A stretch of DNA of 64,000 nt from Straminergon stramineum (Eukaryota > Streptophyta > Bryopsida > Hypnales > Calliergonaceae): contig OY987265.1 in the NCBI GenBank assembly GCA_963920665.1, forward strand, positions 12,715,001 through 12,779,000, given 5' to 3'. The notes below the pieces were generated by a model, which had not been told where the DNA came from, did not search any database, and saw nothing but the letters and a program-made list of their open reading frames with translations. The position numbers and the translations under genes were made by a program. Shown one piece after another: positions 49,401-62,049 of this stretch. The first letter of the stretch is position 1, and every line of letters begins with the position of its first letter.

Positions 49401-51917
49401 CTACACTGCTATATCTGATACATTCTTAATAAGAAAAATGAAGCCCATTGAAGTACAGAACAGAATTTCGCGACTAGATGAAGAAAGTTATCAAGGATAA
49501 GATACAATTGCTAAACCCCTAGAACGATTGCGAAGGAAAACAAAGTCATTGCAAAACTTACAAGGCTGCGCCAGCTGATGTGATAGCCAATGGGTCAGGA
49601 GAATGCATGCCATCATAACTAAGAACCTGCACATGGATAAGAACCACTAGATTCATATCATGGAACCCCGCTTCCTCCCTTAACATGTCCCCTTGTCACA
49701 AACATCAAGAAACCAAGTAGATCCAATTTGGGAAAACCAAAGCGCTTCGGGCTTACCCAGACTAGAATTTGAGTTTCGTGGTGAAACCCATGAGCTATCA
49801 TGGGACGTATTGGTCTATCAATCAGTCGACACACCAATATCTGTTCGCCCCCACCAGATCCGATATCGGTTATTGGGTGAAACCGCATGTTTAACAAAAA
49901 AAGTACACAAAAAGCGCACATTCACGGGGTCCACATAGGTAAAACTCTTTACATGAACATTTGTGAAGTCAATGAGAAATAATTCAATGCTATCGGTCAG
50001 CATTCTTTAAAATAGAGACAAACAAAAATACCCAGCCATACCTCATGATCACGCGCCCTTCCTTCCCTCTTAATGAAACCGCCACTGTCAATGCAAAAAA
50101 TTGCAATTCATAAGCTCAACGATTCAGCACACAAAACTCCGGTTGTCGTGTGACAACCCTAAGCTAATGTACTACTAACAGAACAGAAATAGCTATGTAT
50201 TTGTTCTTTAAATCAGAATCATGAACTCCGTTCACTATATTTGCATTAACTTAGTAAACCATTGCATCGATTCCTGTTGTTCCAATCTTGCGTGCTCAAA
50301 ACTGAACATGCTCCTAGCATTTGAGAACGAACCAGGATGACACGCCGATCCCAAGTGGTTCATATAGAATACATCTAGATTATAACTTGCAGACCTATGC
50401 TTCTCCTGAGAATCAACAATGAGTAATCATCAAAGATACTGAAGTACATCCTCAGCTAACCTTGTACGACCTGCTGCCGAGAATCGTTCTTGGTATTGAA
50501 CAGAGAGTGGAACGAAATCAAATGGCTCACTTGGCTCCTTTGCTGCACACACAGTGGTGTAGAGCACCTGGTTTGCAATAACAACACCAATTCAGAATAA
50601 AAAATCATTGAGATTGATATCAACCCCTGTCGATATCAGGAGGATGCATAACTAATTTGACATCTAATAATTTCAAAAGGTCAGTCTATGTTAAAAGATA
50701 TAAATTTACTGCAATGGGAGGTACCACGATGAGCCTGTCGTCGTCTTAAAATATTCTAGAGATAGGTAGATACACATTTAAAAATAGAAGGGCGAAGACC
50801 AAGTGTCTATTTTCAAACCCTAGATTAAAGGATCAAAGGATTGGCATACCGTCTCGCCATCAGTAACTGTGACGGCGCCATTGGCTTGCCTTCCAATCAA
50901 ACCAGTCTCCACCACTATCTGCAAAGCAGTAATCCACTCCAAAAACATGAAAAGGTTCCTGGAATCATAACAGCGAACCCCGCGTGCAAAATCAACGTGA
51001 GCTCCCCAAATTCGCAATTGAGATCAGAAATACACATACTTCAAAAAGAAATCCAAAAGAGTCTGACCCCTACCTCCCGGTTGCCGACTGGAATTGTCAC
51101 TGAAATCGGATGAAGTAGCTGCGTGGGAACTGGAGCGGCCGTTCCAGAGCTATCACTCTCCTTCTTCCCCCTTTTCTTAGCTACTTCCACACCATTCCCT
51201 GGTTCACTCACCCTGAAAAATCAAAACCATTCACCATAATTCAAGCTCTCAACCTGCACGAAAGTTCACAATTTTTTTCCAATTCTAACCCTAAAACTAC
51301 ACAATGTCTCTACTCATCCTGGATTGAAAAATGGAGCGAAACATCAGGCTCGAACAATACAGTTCCGTCGGAACGCCATTCAGTACTGCACACGAAGTGT
51401 AATAATTGCATATTGTACCGAAATCTTTTTACTTAAATTAAGGCAGTGGATTTACAAGGGATACCATTTGCCAAGCCCCTTATCACACAATCCTTAAAAC
51501 TCTATACTATGAATAGCACTATAGAAGTGCAAACTCAACATTGCACCTCCCAGTGTAGTTCCTCCACTGCTGTTTCCACACGAAGCTTCCCATGATATTA
51601 CGAAATTAAAAATCACCACGCCCTTCGTCAAGCAATTTTGCAACACTAGCTCACAAACAGCAATTGTTACACAAACAAAAACTCTCTTTCAGATCAGCAT
51701 AATTCACCGAGAGAAGGAGAGCTTCGACTAAACCATACCTAACGCCTTCTTCCTTGCACTCCACGACTAAAACGGAGCCATACCCAGGAGCCGCTCTTTG
51801 TCCCACGCGAGAGGTGACGCGCTCCAGAACTTTCCGGCAAGAAGCCGGTGAAGCAAGGCGCAATCCCGTGGCAGCTGACAAGTGCGGAGCCTGCAACGTC
51901 CCTTGCACACCCCACAT
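43418..51917 (-). CDS. PNP: plastid-type polyribonucleotide nucleotidyltransferase (PNPase)
   Basis: Twenty-five minus-strand exons, 869 aa: 51917-51739, 51212-51074, 50918-50850, 50567-50461, 50084-50042, 49840-49757, 49626-49562, 49305-49149, 48933-48877, 48735-48622, 48411-48136, 47934-47860, 47533-47420, 47273-47181, 46977-46799, 46672-46489, 46285-46238, 46134-46062, 45695-45622, 45385-45278, 45080-44986, 44744-44681, 44464-44408, 43703-43662, 43531-43418. The enzyme is a phosphate-dependent 3'-5' exoribonuclease/polyadenylase of organelle RNA. A Ser/Ala/Arg-rich leader (about 1-60) is followed by RNase PH core 1 (about 100-300, [18 protein letters not shown]), a helical domain, an acidic linker (about 400-425), RNase PH core 2 (about 455-685, [30 protein letters not shown], catalytic GDMDFK), a KH domain with GPGG at 721-724 and an S1 domain (about 776-848). 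The acidic linker and the core-2 wording match the Arabidopsis chloroplast form (922 aa) rather than the mitochondrial one. The intron after exon 8 starts GC (GAG|GCAAGT). Confidence 0.97.
47686..47766. mobile_element. Stowaway-like 81-bp foldback in PNPase intron 12
   Basis: A near-perfect hairpin: the left arm CTCCCTCTGTTTGGAAATAG continues through GTATCCATTCTCA, and the right arm is its inverse ending CAAACGGAGCTAG, with only a 13-base loop. TA flanks both sides (47684-47685 and 47767-47768). The CTCCCTCYGTTT end and TA duplication are typical of Stowaway MITEs. Confidence 0.85.
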
Positions 51918-52042
51918 TGTCTGAGGCTGCAGCTCCTTCTCTCGTTACCCCAGTCTCGCTCTTCGACCTCAAGCTCCTAAGCTTACCTCGAGTTCCAACT
52001 TCCTGTGACAACTCCTTCGTCCAGAGTTTTTGTACTGAGTGA

Positions 52043-52330
52043 GTGAGCAATTTCGTAATGGAAAAAAATCAGAAAATTGAATCTAAGGAGATGAGTGAGG
52101 AATGCGAGAGAGATGGAGGGGAGAATTGGGGAATTGGGGAAGCGATGGAGCAATCTGGAGCAGGGGAGAGACAACAGAGACGGGAAGGAGGTGCGGGAAG
52201 AAGAATTGGGGGTTATCCAAATGCTGTGCCGAGGTTCTGTCGACAGAATTCGTCGTTGGATGAGATCGTTCATCCTCTGGATGATATTGTACAGTAGTTC
52301 GGTTTTTCTACAGTGCAGGAGTGCAGGACA
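52043..52330 (-). promoter_or_regulatory. pyrimidine-rich leader/promoter region of PNPase
   Basis: Just upstream of the PNPase ATG (51917), the minus strand is strongly C/T-rich (the plus strand reads as GA runs from about 52080 to 52215). Such pyrimidine patches are common around transcription starts of plant housekeeping genes. No TATA box was assigned. Open frames on both strands are by-products of the biased composition. Confidence 0.45.
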
Positions 52331-52399
52331 CTGGTCTATTTGACCCTGAAGGGGACTGCATTTCATTGAGTGACCTGTTGGTTCCATCTACACTGAATA

Positions 52400-55300
52400 G
52401 GGGTATTAAGGGGACCCATACTAATTAATTGACATTTCACACTATATAAATATCTAATTTTATTGTACATCAGTAGTTATTGAAGTGTCCCAGGGATGTA
52501 CATCATGTTTCAAACATCTACAGTTTTCCACAATGAGTCCCTTTAATTTTTTGGTCCCCTTAATAACTCTATTTAGTGTGTATTCTTGCCTACAATGGAA
52601 GCCCACTAAATTTGGAAGTTTAGGGTTGATTTGAGGACAAATATTTTTCAACACTATAGGTATAGAGATTTATAGTTTATTCGTGAGTTGCCCAAAACAA
52701 TGCATACAAAATAAATCTGAGATCTCCTTTTGACTCTCATCAAGATTCAACAAAATTGAGACAATTTAAACATGTTCATTTGCATGTTTGCATGATTTTA
52801 GATGCAATTATCTTAATTATACATTCAAACTAAAGGGGGATGTGTAAAACATAGGAGGTTATGATTTCAAACTCAAGGTTGTTTGCATCAAGTACCGAAC
52901 TCTTTATCGTAATTCAATATGGTTCATGACATAGTTAATAGGATATCAATGAGCCACAACTCCAAATCTATGAGTTTGTTCTCTAAGTAGGTTCACTCGA
53001 GGTTAAACACTACATCAACTCAAGGAAATTCCTAAACAACCAAAGTCCCTTTGTGGAACTAATGGAAGTTGGTGCATGTTTTTATGATCTTCAAATTTGG
53101 CATGAATTTTTGTAACTTTTCTTTAACATTGGGGAGCATATTAGCTTTTGGGAAAAATACAAATCATTTCAATTGGTGAATAGGAGCAAAAGCTATGCCA
53201 ACCAAAAAGACATTCAATCAAACCAAATCATTATAATCATAATAATGATGGGAGAATGATATTGAGAAGTTATCATGTTTGAATATTATAATAGATCCAA
53301 AGGTGGATCCTCCAAAACTTCATCTATAACTATAATATCTTTTGTCAAATAAATTTCAAGTCTTTTTTGTACATTGTTAAAGAATTCAATCAAATCACCC
53401 TTCTCTGGAATATGAATCTTTGGGATATTTAATATGAGAACTCCAATCCATTTAAAATATAAATTATTTTGAGGACTATGGTTGAATCCTTATAATAGAC
53501 AACTACAAAAAAAACTTCTATTATTCCTTGCAAGAAGAAGCTTCATGATTGTAAATTGTGAATATGTGTTGTCCATGCTAATCATTCCTTGTAAAGTAGT
53601 AGAAAGTGCATTTTCAAGGCATAAGAGTATAGGAGCCCTTAAAATGATTAATTCCTAAGACATAATCAATCATAGAAATAGTTCAAAATTCCAAAATTAG
53701 ATTTATACATATTAATGATAGCAATTACAAATTCAATTGCACATGTATAATTTATGATTCAAAATTTACAAATTTTATTTCCAAATAGGCATCAAGTTAT
53801 TTCTTGGAGTTGAATGTTGTTTATTGTGCATGTGTCTAAATAAACTTCAAATCAAGATAAATCAAGGCATTTAGGGATTAATAATAATGAAATACAAGTA
53901 ATGGTGTGATTTTATTTTATCAACAAGTAACATATAAGCCAATCCAAACATTGCAATGACAAATAAAATTTTACATCCATCCAACAAGGCTAAAAAATTG
54001 GAGTTTTTGAAACTAGAATATAATGAACTCCAACCAACTATTTTTGCCAAAATTTTACCTAATTTTGTTATTGGTTGCTTTTACATCACTAGGAAAGAAC
54101 AATGAAATTGCCAAAAATATCTTTTAAATGTATTGTTTGCCAATTTTTGGATGAATTTGACTAATTTTAGATGATATAATGAATGATAATGTGAAAGTGA
54201 TTAATTGTTTAAGAAAATTAGATGATTTGTTTTCCCTATTTGCATTCTAGGGGGGGGATTGCTATCAAGAAAAAAAATTAGTTGGGTTCAATCCTTACCT
54301 TTGAAATGAAGGTAACATTCAAAGAAATTTGAAAACTAAAAGGAGTAAGAAAAGGAGTGCTAGAAATTACTATTCAAAGCCTAGAGTAAATTGGTATTTT
54401 TGACTATCATAAAGTGAATTATATTTTTGGCATGATCTTCTTTGATTTTTGCTTCAAATATTAATGCTATTTATCTTTGGTTTAAAACTTTAACAAGTAT
54501 CAAATACTTTTCCCATGTAATGAAACCTTCCTTTAAAATTCAAGACCACCTTCCAACTCCATTTGTTTGGTTAAATCAATTTACATAACACTACTAACTC
54601 TTGCATACCTCCCAACAACCAACTACATGATAAGAGTCTTTGTCCATGCATTATTGACTCACTTTTCAAGTGAAGTAACTACTCAAACTTCTTCAAGATA
54701 ACTTCTCTTGATGCAAAGCCTCCTCCTCTTTGGTCCAAAGCCAACAATATCCCCTATCTCTATAGAATGTTATAACCTTTATACTTTAATCCCTAAATGT
54801 TGAAGCGCATTTTTGAGCTTCTTAGAATTTGCTCTAAACTAAAACCAAAGTTTTGATAAGTTTTATCAATTTAAAAAAAAAAAAGTAACTACACAAATTC
54901 AAATAAGACATGTTATAAATCACATAGGAAAAGAAAACACAACAATATCACTTTTGAATTGAAAGTTTGTAATTTTTTATCAATAAGATGTTGAAATTGT
55001 GAAAGTGATTTGAAGTCTTTCAATCTTCTTTTAGCATTTCAAATCTATAATTGAAGTCCTTAATAATATTAAAGTTCAAATAAATAAGATGCATAACTAT
55101 AATTGATTCACAACTTCTCTAAATCTACTCTATCATTTTTTTAAATGAATTTCCAATGTGATCTCCCCTCAAGACAATCCTGTGTATTTGAGGCTCATCT
55201 TCAAGAGCCTCTAACATAGAAAAATCAAGATTTGCAATGGCCTGCCTTGTACAAAATCTCCTTTAGAAAAATTATAAACAATTTTTTCCAAAGTCAGATT

Positions 55301-56850
55301 TTTAATGCTTAAAAAATACTTTCAAAAGGGATTCAACTAAATAAGAAACTACCAAAAAATATTTGTCTAGTAAGATTTTATTTAACTTTAGAGTTCAATC
55401 AACATCCAAATATAAAGCCCTTGACATTTAGGAATTAACTATCTCCTTAAAAGGGACAAGATCAAAAATCCAATAGGGGAAGTCACAATAGGGAGTTAGA
55501 GAACTCACCAAACTTTAGTATTTACTATTTTGAGTGAAGAAGAAGTTCAACACATTCATTAAACCACTAATTTGTTGCTACATTAGGTATTTAGTATTGC
55601 TTTTGAAAAGTTTTCAGAACTACCCTAGTAATTTGCCTCCTCTTCGTAGAAGTAGTTTTGTTTTCCAAGGGCACCAATTGCATCCTCTCCTTATTAAAAT
55701 CTCCAACTATTCATTTCCTCTAGTAGGTATCAAATTCTCACCGACTTTTTTCCTTCAACTTCAAATTTGCTAAGGCTATATTCTTCCTCTTTCAAAGACA
55801 TGTCGATTTTGAAACTACACCAAATTTCATTACATTAGATGGACTCAAATAACAAAGCAAGGGTTGTCTACTACAACCAATCCTAAAGTGATACCCACCT
55901 TGTTTAAAAACATGTCTATCTCCAACTCCCCAAATATTAGCCTTTGATTTCAAAATGACAAGCTACTAAAATTTGACAATTTCATGAAAACAACAACTAC
56001 ACGTCCACCTTTTCTAATTGCACATCAATTGGTTACCAATCCTCCCACTATTTTGTTCAATTTTGAATTCCTCCATTTTCACATTCCACCCAGTTATTTT
56101 CCCCAAAACAACCAACAACAATGAACTAATTGATGATTCTTGACTACTCCCTATAGGAGATGGCTCGAAAACAGTTTGGGCATTAAGAACCACCCTTATA
56201 GAAGGGCTAGAAATAGCAAAGAGAATAGTTCATGTAGAAGAGACTCTATGTGGTGATAAAACAATGGTCCTATATGCATGATTGTAGAGTTCTCATCAGG
56301 ATGAAAGGGGTGACTAGAATGTGTTCTCTTCACTCATAAATGAGATCTTAACTAAGATACTTTGAGCTAAATCTAAGGTGTAGTTAATGGAGTGCAATAA
56401 AATCTTATTAATAGTGGGGAGTGAATTGTGAAGTAATGACTCATCAACCTTTTTAGTAGGGAGTGTAGACATGCCTATGGTGTCATTTTTGACATCAAGT
56501 GGACACATGAAGGACTCACAAGAACAACCTAAGCATCTTATATATCACTTTTTGGACTCACTTGTTCTATTGGAAGCCATGTTTTCATTGATTACTGGTG
56601 GAGCCTATAAGCATAAGTAGCAAACTACACCCCTTCCACTTTGAATAATCATTTCTAATTCATGCACAATCAAAAAAAATTCATAAAAATTGCCATTGAT
56701 GTGTTCTTCATTTTTCTTCCTACCAAAAAAATGAGATAAATATTTCCAATTACAGATTTCCAAAAAAATTCGAAAACAGAAAAGAGAATGGGTGAGATTT
56801 GAGGAGGCCGGGAAATGCTCGAAATATGTTAAGTAAAAGAAATAAGCCCA
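52400..56850. other. gene-free AT-rich spacer
   Basis: No exon was recognised on either strand across about 4.4 kb between the divergent PNPase and PP2A B' genes. The one structured item is the TTAA element at 54790-55434. A G8 run occurs near 54251. A short TTAATTCC...GGGATTAA pair (about 53647-53884) hints at another decayed TTAA element but is too weak to call. Confidence 0.6.
54790..55434 (-). mobile_element. TTAA-flanked non-autonomous element, ~647 bp family, copy 2 (inverted)
   Basis: TTAA flanks both sides (54786-54789 and 55435-55438). Inward from the left it reads TCCCTAAATGTTGAAGC; inward from the right, TTCCTAAATGTCAAGG. It is 645 bp, against 647 for the copy at 8782-9428, and its minus strand aligns with that copy through the interior (for example TTTGAGGCTC here against the inverse GAGTCTCAAA there). 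It is non-coding. Confidence 0.8.
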
Positions 56851-56879
56851 ATCACGTGGCCAGCCACAGGCACCTCAAG

Positions 56880-57234
56880 ACCTACACTAAATAAATGAGC
56901 TTCGCCCCCCCCTCCCCCCTCCCCCCGTCCCCCGCTCTTCTCCCTACGCCCCCCACACGCCCCCACCAGCTTTCATTGCACCTCTGAAGATCCATGGTGG
57001 CCGGCTCTTCTTCTCTCCCACCCCTTTCACATTCCAAGTTAACTTCCACTCATCGCGTGTGCGCACATTCGGCTCACTTCACCTTCAGGGTTTTCAAAAA
57101 TACAACAACACTCGTAAGCATCCTCCACCTTGGCATGGAACCCAGCACTAGGAACGGAAACGACGCTGTTACTCGCAGGAACGTTTTACTTGAGATTGCA
57201 CGATTGGGAGGAGGAGAAGGAGGTGGAGAGCGAG
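56880..57234 (+). promoter_or_regulatory. promoter and probable 5' UTR exon of the PP2A B' gene
   Basis: An ACTAAATAAATG stretch near 56885 is a possible TATA-like element. It is followed by a dense C/T tract (56905-56965, many C runs), a pyrimidine patch of the kind found at plant transcription starts. A leader exon could end at the donor GAGCGAG|GTTTGT (57234). Two overlapping short open frames (from 56994 and 57130) would be upstream ORFs if transcribed. Confidence 0.45.
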
Positions 57235-58545
57235 GTTTGTCAAAGTATTTTTGATCTGCAGCATCGTTTGTGGCGGATGAGTCTGGGCTTGTTTGGTTTG
57301 GAGGCTTCGTTGATCTAGTGGAGGAACGTTTAACAATCGCAATCAGGGTTCCAGGGTGGTGGTACGGGGATTTGGGCAGTAGGGGTGTCGGTGGGGTTGA
57401 AGAGTTGACCTAGGATTGGATTGGACTTGGGTTGCTATTGGTTTGTGTTGGTGTGGGAGTTTTGAATTTGGGGGTGTTTGAGGGAAAGTGTGAAATCGGA
57501 AGGGGAGTTGGGTGGTGTTGTTTTTTGTTTGGGGGGGGGGGCGGGATATTTTAGGGTTTCGATTGAAGTGGGTTCAAAAAAATTGTATCCGGGTGGGGGA
57601 GTTCGTAAGGGGAGTTATGGAGATGTGTTGCTAGGGGAATCGGATCTTCGGTTTGGTTACGGTAAAGGGTCCGATCGTTTGCACGTGTGATGGAGAGGTT
57701 GTATGTGACTGTTAGTTTGCTGTAGTTATTACGGAACTAGGGATTGTTTTATTGGTGATGTGATGCTTCCCTGTTAGTTTCTTTGCCGGTCTAGTCTCTG
57801 AATCTAGGATGTAGGTTTTGTGGTGAAGTGAGGTTTTTGTGCGATTTTTATTCTTGAAAAAGAGACTCTGTTATGCTGCTGTCCGGCGGTGATGGTGGTG
57901 CAATAAATGAGTATACTTTATGACTCGTTCGTTGTTTTTTGGCCTTTACAGATTTAGGTCAATGTTTTATGCTCTTCCTTTCTATGAACGTTTTGAATGA
58001 CAAGGATGAAGCTGCGATGCCCTCGGAAAGTGCTTGAGAGTTTTGTTTTTAACGTGACTCCAGACGAGAGCTGTTGCTTCTGTTTTCTAGTCAGGAGTCT
58101 CTTGTTTCTGCCGTGTAGTACTCTTGAATAGGACCCAAACTAGGATTTGGCATTTTTTTTCAGTGACTGATGTAATTTTCTCTGAATAGGGTTTCCGTCC
58201 TCTGTTTTTTTCATACACATTCAAATCCACGTTTTACTGAGGAAACATTCTAATTGCTAGAAATAGTTCTAATTTGGGTGTAAGCTTGGAGTGTTGTTTG
58301 CTTGGAGTAGAAACCAATTTTCTCTAATACGTTACGATTAGTCAATTGTTTGTTTTAAACTTATAGACTATAACTTGAGGTTCTAATCTTATGCTGAGTC
58401 AATGGTTTCCAAACCTCTTGCTTTTTCAATTTAACGCGAAGAATTTCTTATTAGCAAAGCATCTCTTATCTATACAATATCGAGGAAAGACCTCTTAGCG
58501 TCTGACACTTGTTATGTATCACTAGTGAGTGGGTGGTTTGTACAG
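57235..58545 (+). other. probable 5' UTR intron of the PP2A B' gene
   Basis: A 1.3-kb stretch lies between a GAG|GTTTGT donor and a TTTGTACAG acceptor (58545), T-rich and without coding similarity. A run of ten G lies near 57530. A leader intron would explain the distance from the pyrimidine-rich promoter to the ATG at 58722. This is inferred from splice signals only. Confidence 0.4.
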
Positions 58546-58721
58546 GTTACAGAAGTGGAACTTTTCTGAACAAAAGTGGGTTCTGTGTACAGGTTCCGAA
58601 ACTGAAGCTTTTCTGAATGAGATGATCAAGTGTGGCCATCTGTAAGGAGGGTCTGTAGTAGAATAAGGACGGACATGTCACGATGAGGTGGGAAGGATTG
58701 GAATTAAACGGTTGAGCAGTT

Positions 58722-60899
58722 ATGGTATTCAAGCTGAGGTTCGGGATCACTCGCCAAAAGGGTCCAACTAAAACAGTCGAAGTCAATGATGTCAATGCAG
58801 CAGCCAACGGCGCTGCTGTGGCGCCGTCGTCGACCCCAGCACCAGCACCGCCAGGACCATCATCGACACCAGCTATGGCGCCACCATCAAGCATGAAACC
58901 GAATGTAAATCCATTGGGAACACGGAACCCGGCGCTCCCCATGGTTCGGCAAGCAGGGGAGGTTCTTGCATCCTCTGTGCTGGCCTCAAGCATCCAGAAG
59001 CCGAATGAATCCAAGTCTCCCAACGGGATGTTCGAGCCTTTGCCTTCGTTCCGAGACGTGCCTGTTTCTGAGCGGCAGTATCTGTTCTCAAGGAAGCTCA
59101 ACTTGTGCTGCTACACGTTCGATTTCGCAGACCCGACTAAGGACGTGAAGGAGAAGGAGATCAAGAGGCAGACGTTGCTGGAGCTTGTGGATTATGTGAC
59201 GTCTGGGACAGGGAAGTTTACAGAGTCTGTTTTTGAAGATGTCACGCGAATGCTGGTGGTGAACCTGTTTCGCACTCTACCTCCGGCTCACCATGAGAAT
59301 ACGGGGAATGAGGGCATCGAGGCTGAAGATGAGGAGCCCATCATGGATCCTGCGTGGCCGCACTTGCAAATTGTATATGAGTTTCTGCTTCGCTACGTGG
59401 TGTCTTCGGAAACCGATGCCAAAGTGGCCAAGCGATACATTGACCATTCATTTGTAGTTAGGTTGCTAGACCGGTTTGACTCCGAGGATCCCAGGGAGAG
59501 GGAGTATTTGAAGACGATATTGCATAGGATTTACGGCAAGTTCATGGTGCACCGCCCCTTCATCCGCAAGACTATCAATAACATATTCTACCGTTTTATA
59601 TACGAGACGGAGAAGCACAGTGGGATTGCCGAGCTTCTGGAGATTCTGGGAAGCATTGTTAATGGGTTTGCCCTGCCTCTCAAGGAGGAGCACAAGCTTT
59701 TTTTAGTCCGTGCCCTTCTACCCCTGCATAAACCTAAATGTGTTTCTATGTACCACCAGCAGCTCTCCTATTGTATTATCCAGTTTGTGGAGAAAGATTT
59801 CAAGTTGGCGGATACGGTCATCAGGGGTTTGCTTAAGTTTTGGCCCGTGACCAATAGTCAGAAAGAGGTTCTGTTCCTGGGAGAGCTGGAGGAAGTCATG
59901 GAGGCCACGCAGGGTGCTGAGTTTCAACGCTGTATGGTGCCCCTCTTCCGGCAGCTCAGCCGTTGTATTAACAGCTCTCATTTTCAGGTACATTTTGTGT
60001 TCTTACTCTCTTTGCCATCGGAGCTGCTAGGTTTCTGAAAGTAAGGCAGAGGATATTATTTTCGTCACTTTAAGCATTCGAACCCATGTATAGAAGTGTG
60101 ATGTTCTGGAGATCAGTACAGATCCGTGGAGAAATCGCTTAGGGTACAAGAGCCGAATCTGTTGAGATCAAGTTTTTATTACTCAGTTTTTGATGATTTC
60201 TTATGCTATCTCTCAAGTGGGAGGCTGGAGACCACTATCGAATGGACAGTAGAGATTTCAATGATCAGTGGTCATATACGTTTAGCCAAAGTCGTGCTTT
60301 CATCCTACTTCCTTTTGAAAGCCAACGAAGTAGATGAGTAGATGAGTTTTTGTAGGCCATAGGGGTCAGTAAAGGAGACGGGATCAGGTCCCTAATGGTT
60401 TTTAGCACCCTCTGCCTTCCAGTAATTTTGTAGTATGTAGCTTCCAGCTTTATCTCAACCAAAATTGTACTGATCTAAGTGTATGAACTTGCTGCAGGTG
60501 GCAGAGCGTGCACTCTTCTTATGGAACAACGATCATATTGTCAGCTTGATTGCGCAAAATCGACATGTGGTGCTTCCCTTAGTATATCCTGCTTTGGCGA
60601 GGAATGAAACTAGTCATTGGAACCAGGCTGTGCATGGCCTTACTATGAATGTTCGCAAAGTGTTCTTGGAATTGGACAATGAACTTTTCGAAGAATGCGA
60701 TCGCAAGTATCAAGAGGATGTCTCGAAAGCCTCGAGCATTGAAATAAAACGAGAGGAGACTTGGAAGCGGCTAGAAGCGGCTGCAGCCACTCGCAGCCAG
60801 AATTATTGTAGCATTGTCTCGGACAGCATATCAAACAGTCCAACTGGGTTTGGTAAAAATCTTAACGGAAATGGACAAAGGACGATGGTGGGAAGCTAG
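58722..60899 (+). CDS. serine/threonine protein phosphatase 2A B' (B56) regulatory subunit
   Basis: Two coding exons: 58722-59987 and 60498-60899, joined in frame (CAG|GTACAT donor, TGCTGCAG acceptor), giving 555 aa. B' subunits direct the PP2A A/C core enzyme to substrates in nucleus and cytosol. The protein has a low-complexity Ala/Pro/Ser N-terminus (about 25-65), then the B56 helical-repeat domain from about 100 to 515. Signature blocks include [90 protein letters not shown] (listed in part), YHQQLSYCI and, in exon 2, [11 protein letters not shown] single intron at this position is typical of plant B' genes. The ATG chosen is the first in the open frame; the usual plant start (with a QIL-type motif) is not obvious, so an extra upstream coding exon cannot be excluded. 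The opposite-strand open frame over 58547-59101 is a shadow. Confidence 0.95.
59988..60497 (+). other. intron of the PP2A B' gene
   Basis: A 510-bp GT-AG intron with a phase-0 join between the glutamine of NSSHFQ and the valine of VAERALFLW. It holds no repeat and no coding signal of its own. Confidence 0.93.
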
Positions 60900-61830
60900 C
60901 TTTTATCTTCACAGTCCGAGCATCATCCTGGTTGTTTTGCTTTATTCAAATCCACCAGTGATCCTACATTTCCATGGTACGTGGTGCCACTTTTGTATGT
61001 CCTCTTTTTCCCTTCATACTTGAGGGTTTTTTGTTTCTCAGAATCAGGCTGACAGGGTTTATACTGTGCCAATTGCGACTAATGGGAGGTGAAAGATTAG
61101 CTTCTATCCTTGTAGGTTCTGTGATAAGCCTCCATGTTTAGTAAAGTTTCTTGAGCTCGCTCATAGTATCACAGCCTCCATCTTACGTAGCAAGCGAGAA
61201 CTTGGATAGATTTACTGGTTACGGTGTTAGAGAGCAGTGCACAGTTTGCATTGTTTGTTGTAAAGAGACATCGTAACCATGATGTCAACGTTTCTCCAGG
61301 GCTTATTATTCCTTCTGTGACACCTACAATGTAGATTAGTGACTGCTTTCAAAGCAGAGGTGGTGGAAAAGTTGCCAGGTCCTCTCTGGAGTAGGTGTGT
61401 GAAGGTTCCCCTAGAATGAAGTGTGCGGTGCAGTGGTGGTGGAGTTGGTAGAGACGGTCAAGGCAATATTGTTGAGAAAGTTATGTATCGTTTCTCTGGG
61501 GTTCCGGAGTTCTCCTGTGTTGGTTTCCGCTTCCAAGATTTAAATTATAATTTTTTTGTTCTTGGTCCCCCTTTCCAAGACTTTCTTCCTACTCAGTCGA
61601 CCTTTCTGTTTGCTTGCCAGTTTGTTGGTCTTTTGGTTGCACTTCCTGCCAGTTTGTTGGGTCTTCTGGTAGCACTTTCTGCCGGTTTGTTTGTCTTCTG
61701 AAACAATGTTGCACAGTCTGTTTGCCTCATCATTTTTGAGCTTTACGAAAGGCACACTTGTCGCTATCAGTTTGTGCTGTTACCTCTATTTCATTTATAC
61801 AGTTTGTAGATTGAGTCTTCCTGAGATGGG
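60900..61830 (+). other. 3' UTR and downstream flank of PP2A B'
   Basis: It follows the TAG stop at 60897-60899. Composition stays close to transcribed sequence to about 61.8 kb, with only short open frames. It contains the minisatellite at 61616-61700. The polyadenylation site was not determined. Confidence 0.4.
61616..61700 (+). repeat. minisatellite, ~33-bp unit, about 2.6 copies
   Basis: Units start at 61616, 61648 and 61681 with GCC(A/G)GTTTGTT, followed by GTCTT(T/C)TGGT(T/A)GCACTT(C/T). The period is 32-33 bp. It keeps a frame open on the plus strand but lies beyond the PP2A stop and has no protein similarity. Confidence 0.8.
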
Positions 61831-62049
61831 TTAAACTTTTTCGCCCAGCTGAACTCAGTATCCCGTTTACGCCTGCCAATCACACGGCAGTTGATTCAAA
61901 CCTGATAAAGGACTTTTAATCCTAACTAACAAAGCTACTTCTGAACACATGAGGTGCAGCAGGATGACCCATTGTGCACATAATTAGACTGATTGGATTC
62001 ATAATTTCTTTTTGCAAAAGAGCGGCAAATCAAGGAATACTTTGCATAT

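Noticed and set aside
51739..52050. 103-codon frame overlapping PNPase exon 1 on the same strand
   Set aside because: It is in another frame. The frame starting at 51917 joins correctly to exon 2 and gives the full PNPase.
53647..53884. Possible small TTAA element (TTAATTCCTAAG ... CATTTAGGGATTAA)
   Set aside because: Ends agree over only about 10 bases and the interior shows no match to the other families.
57530..57545. Run of ten G, possible G-quadruplex
   Set aside because: A single G run without three further nearby runs; no support for a specific regulatory structure.
58547..59101. 184-codon minus-strand open frame
   Set aside because: It lies antisense to PP2A B' exon 1, is rich in low-complexity Gly/Ala/Thr, and has no recognisable family; it is a shadow of the GC-rich exon.
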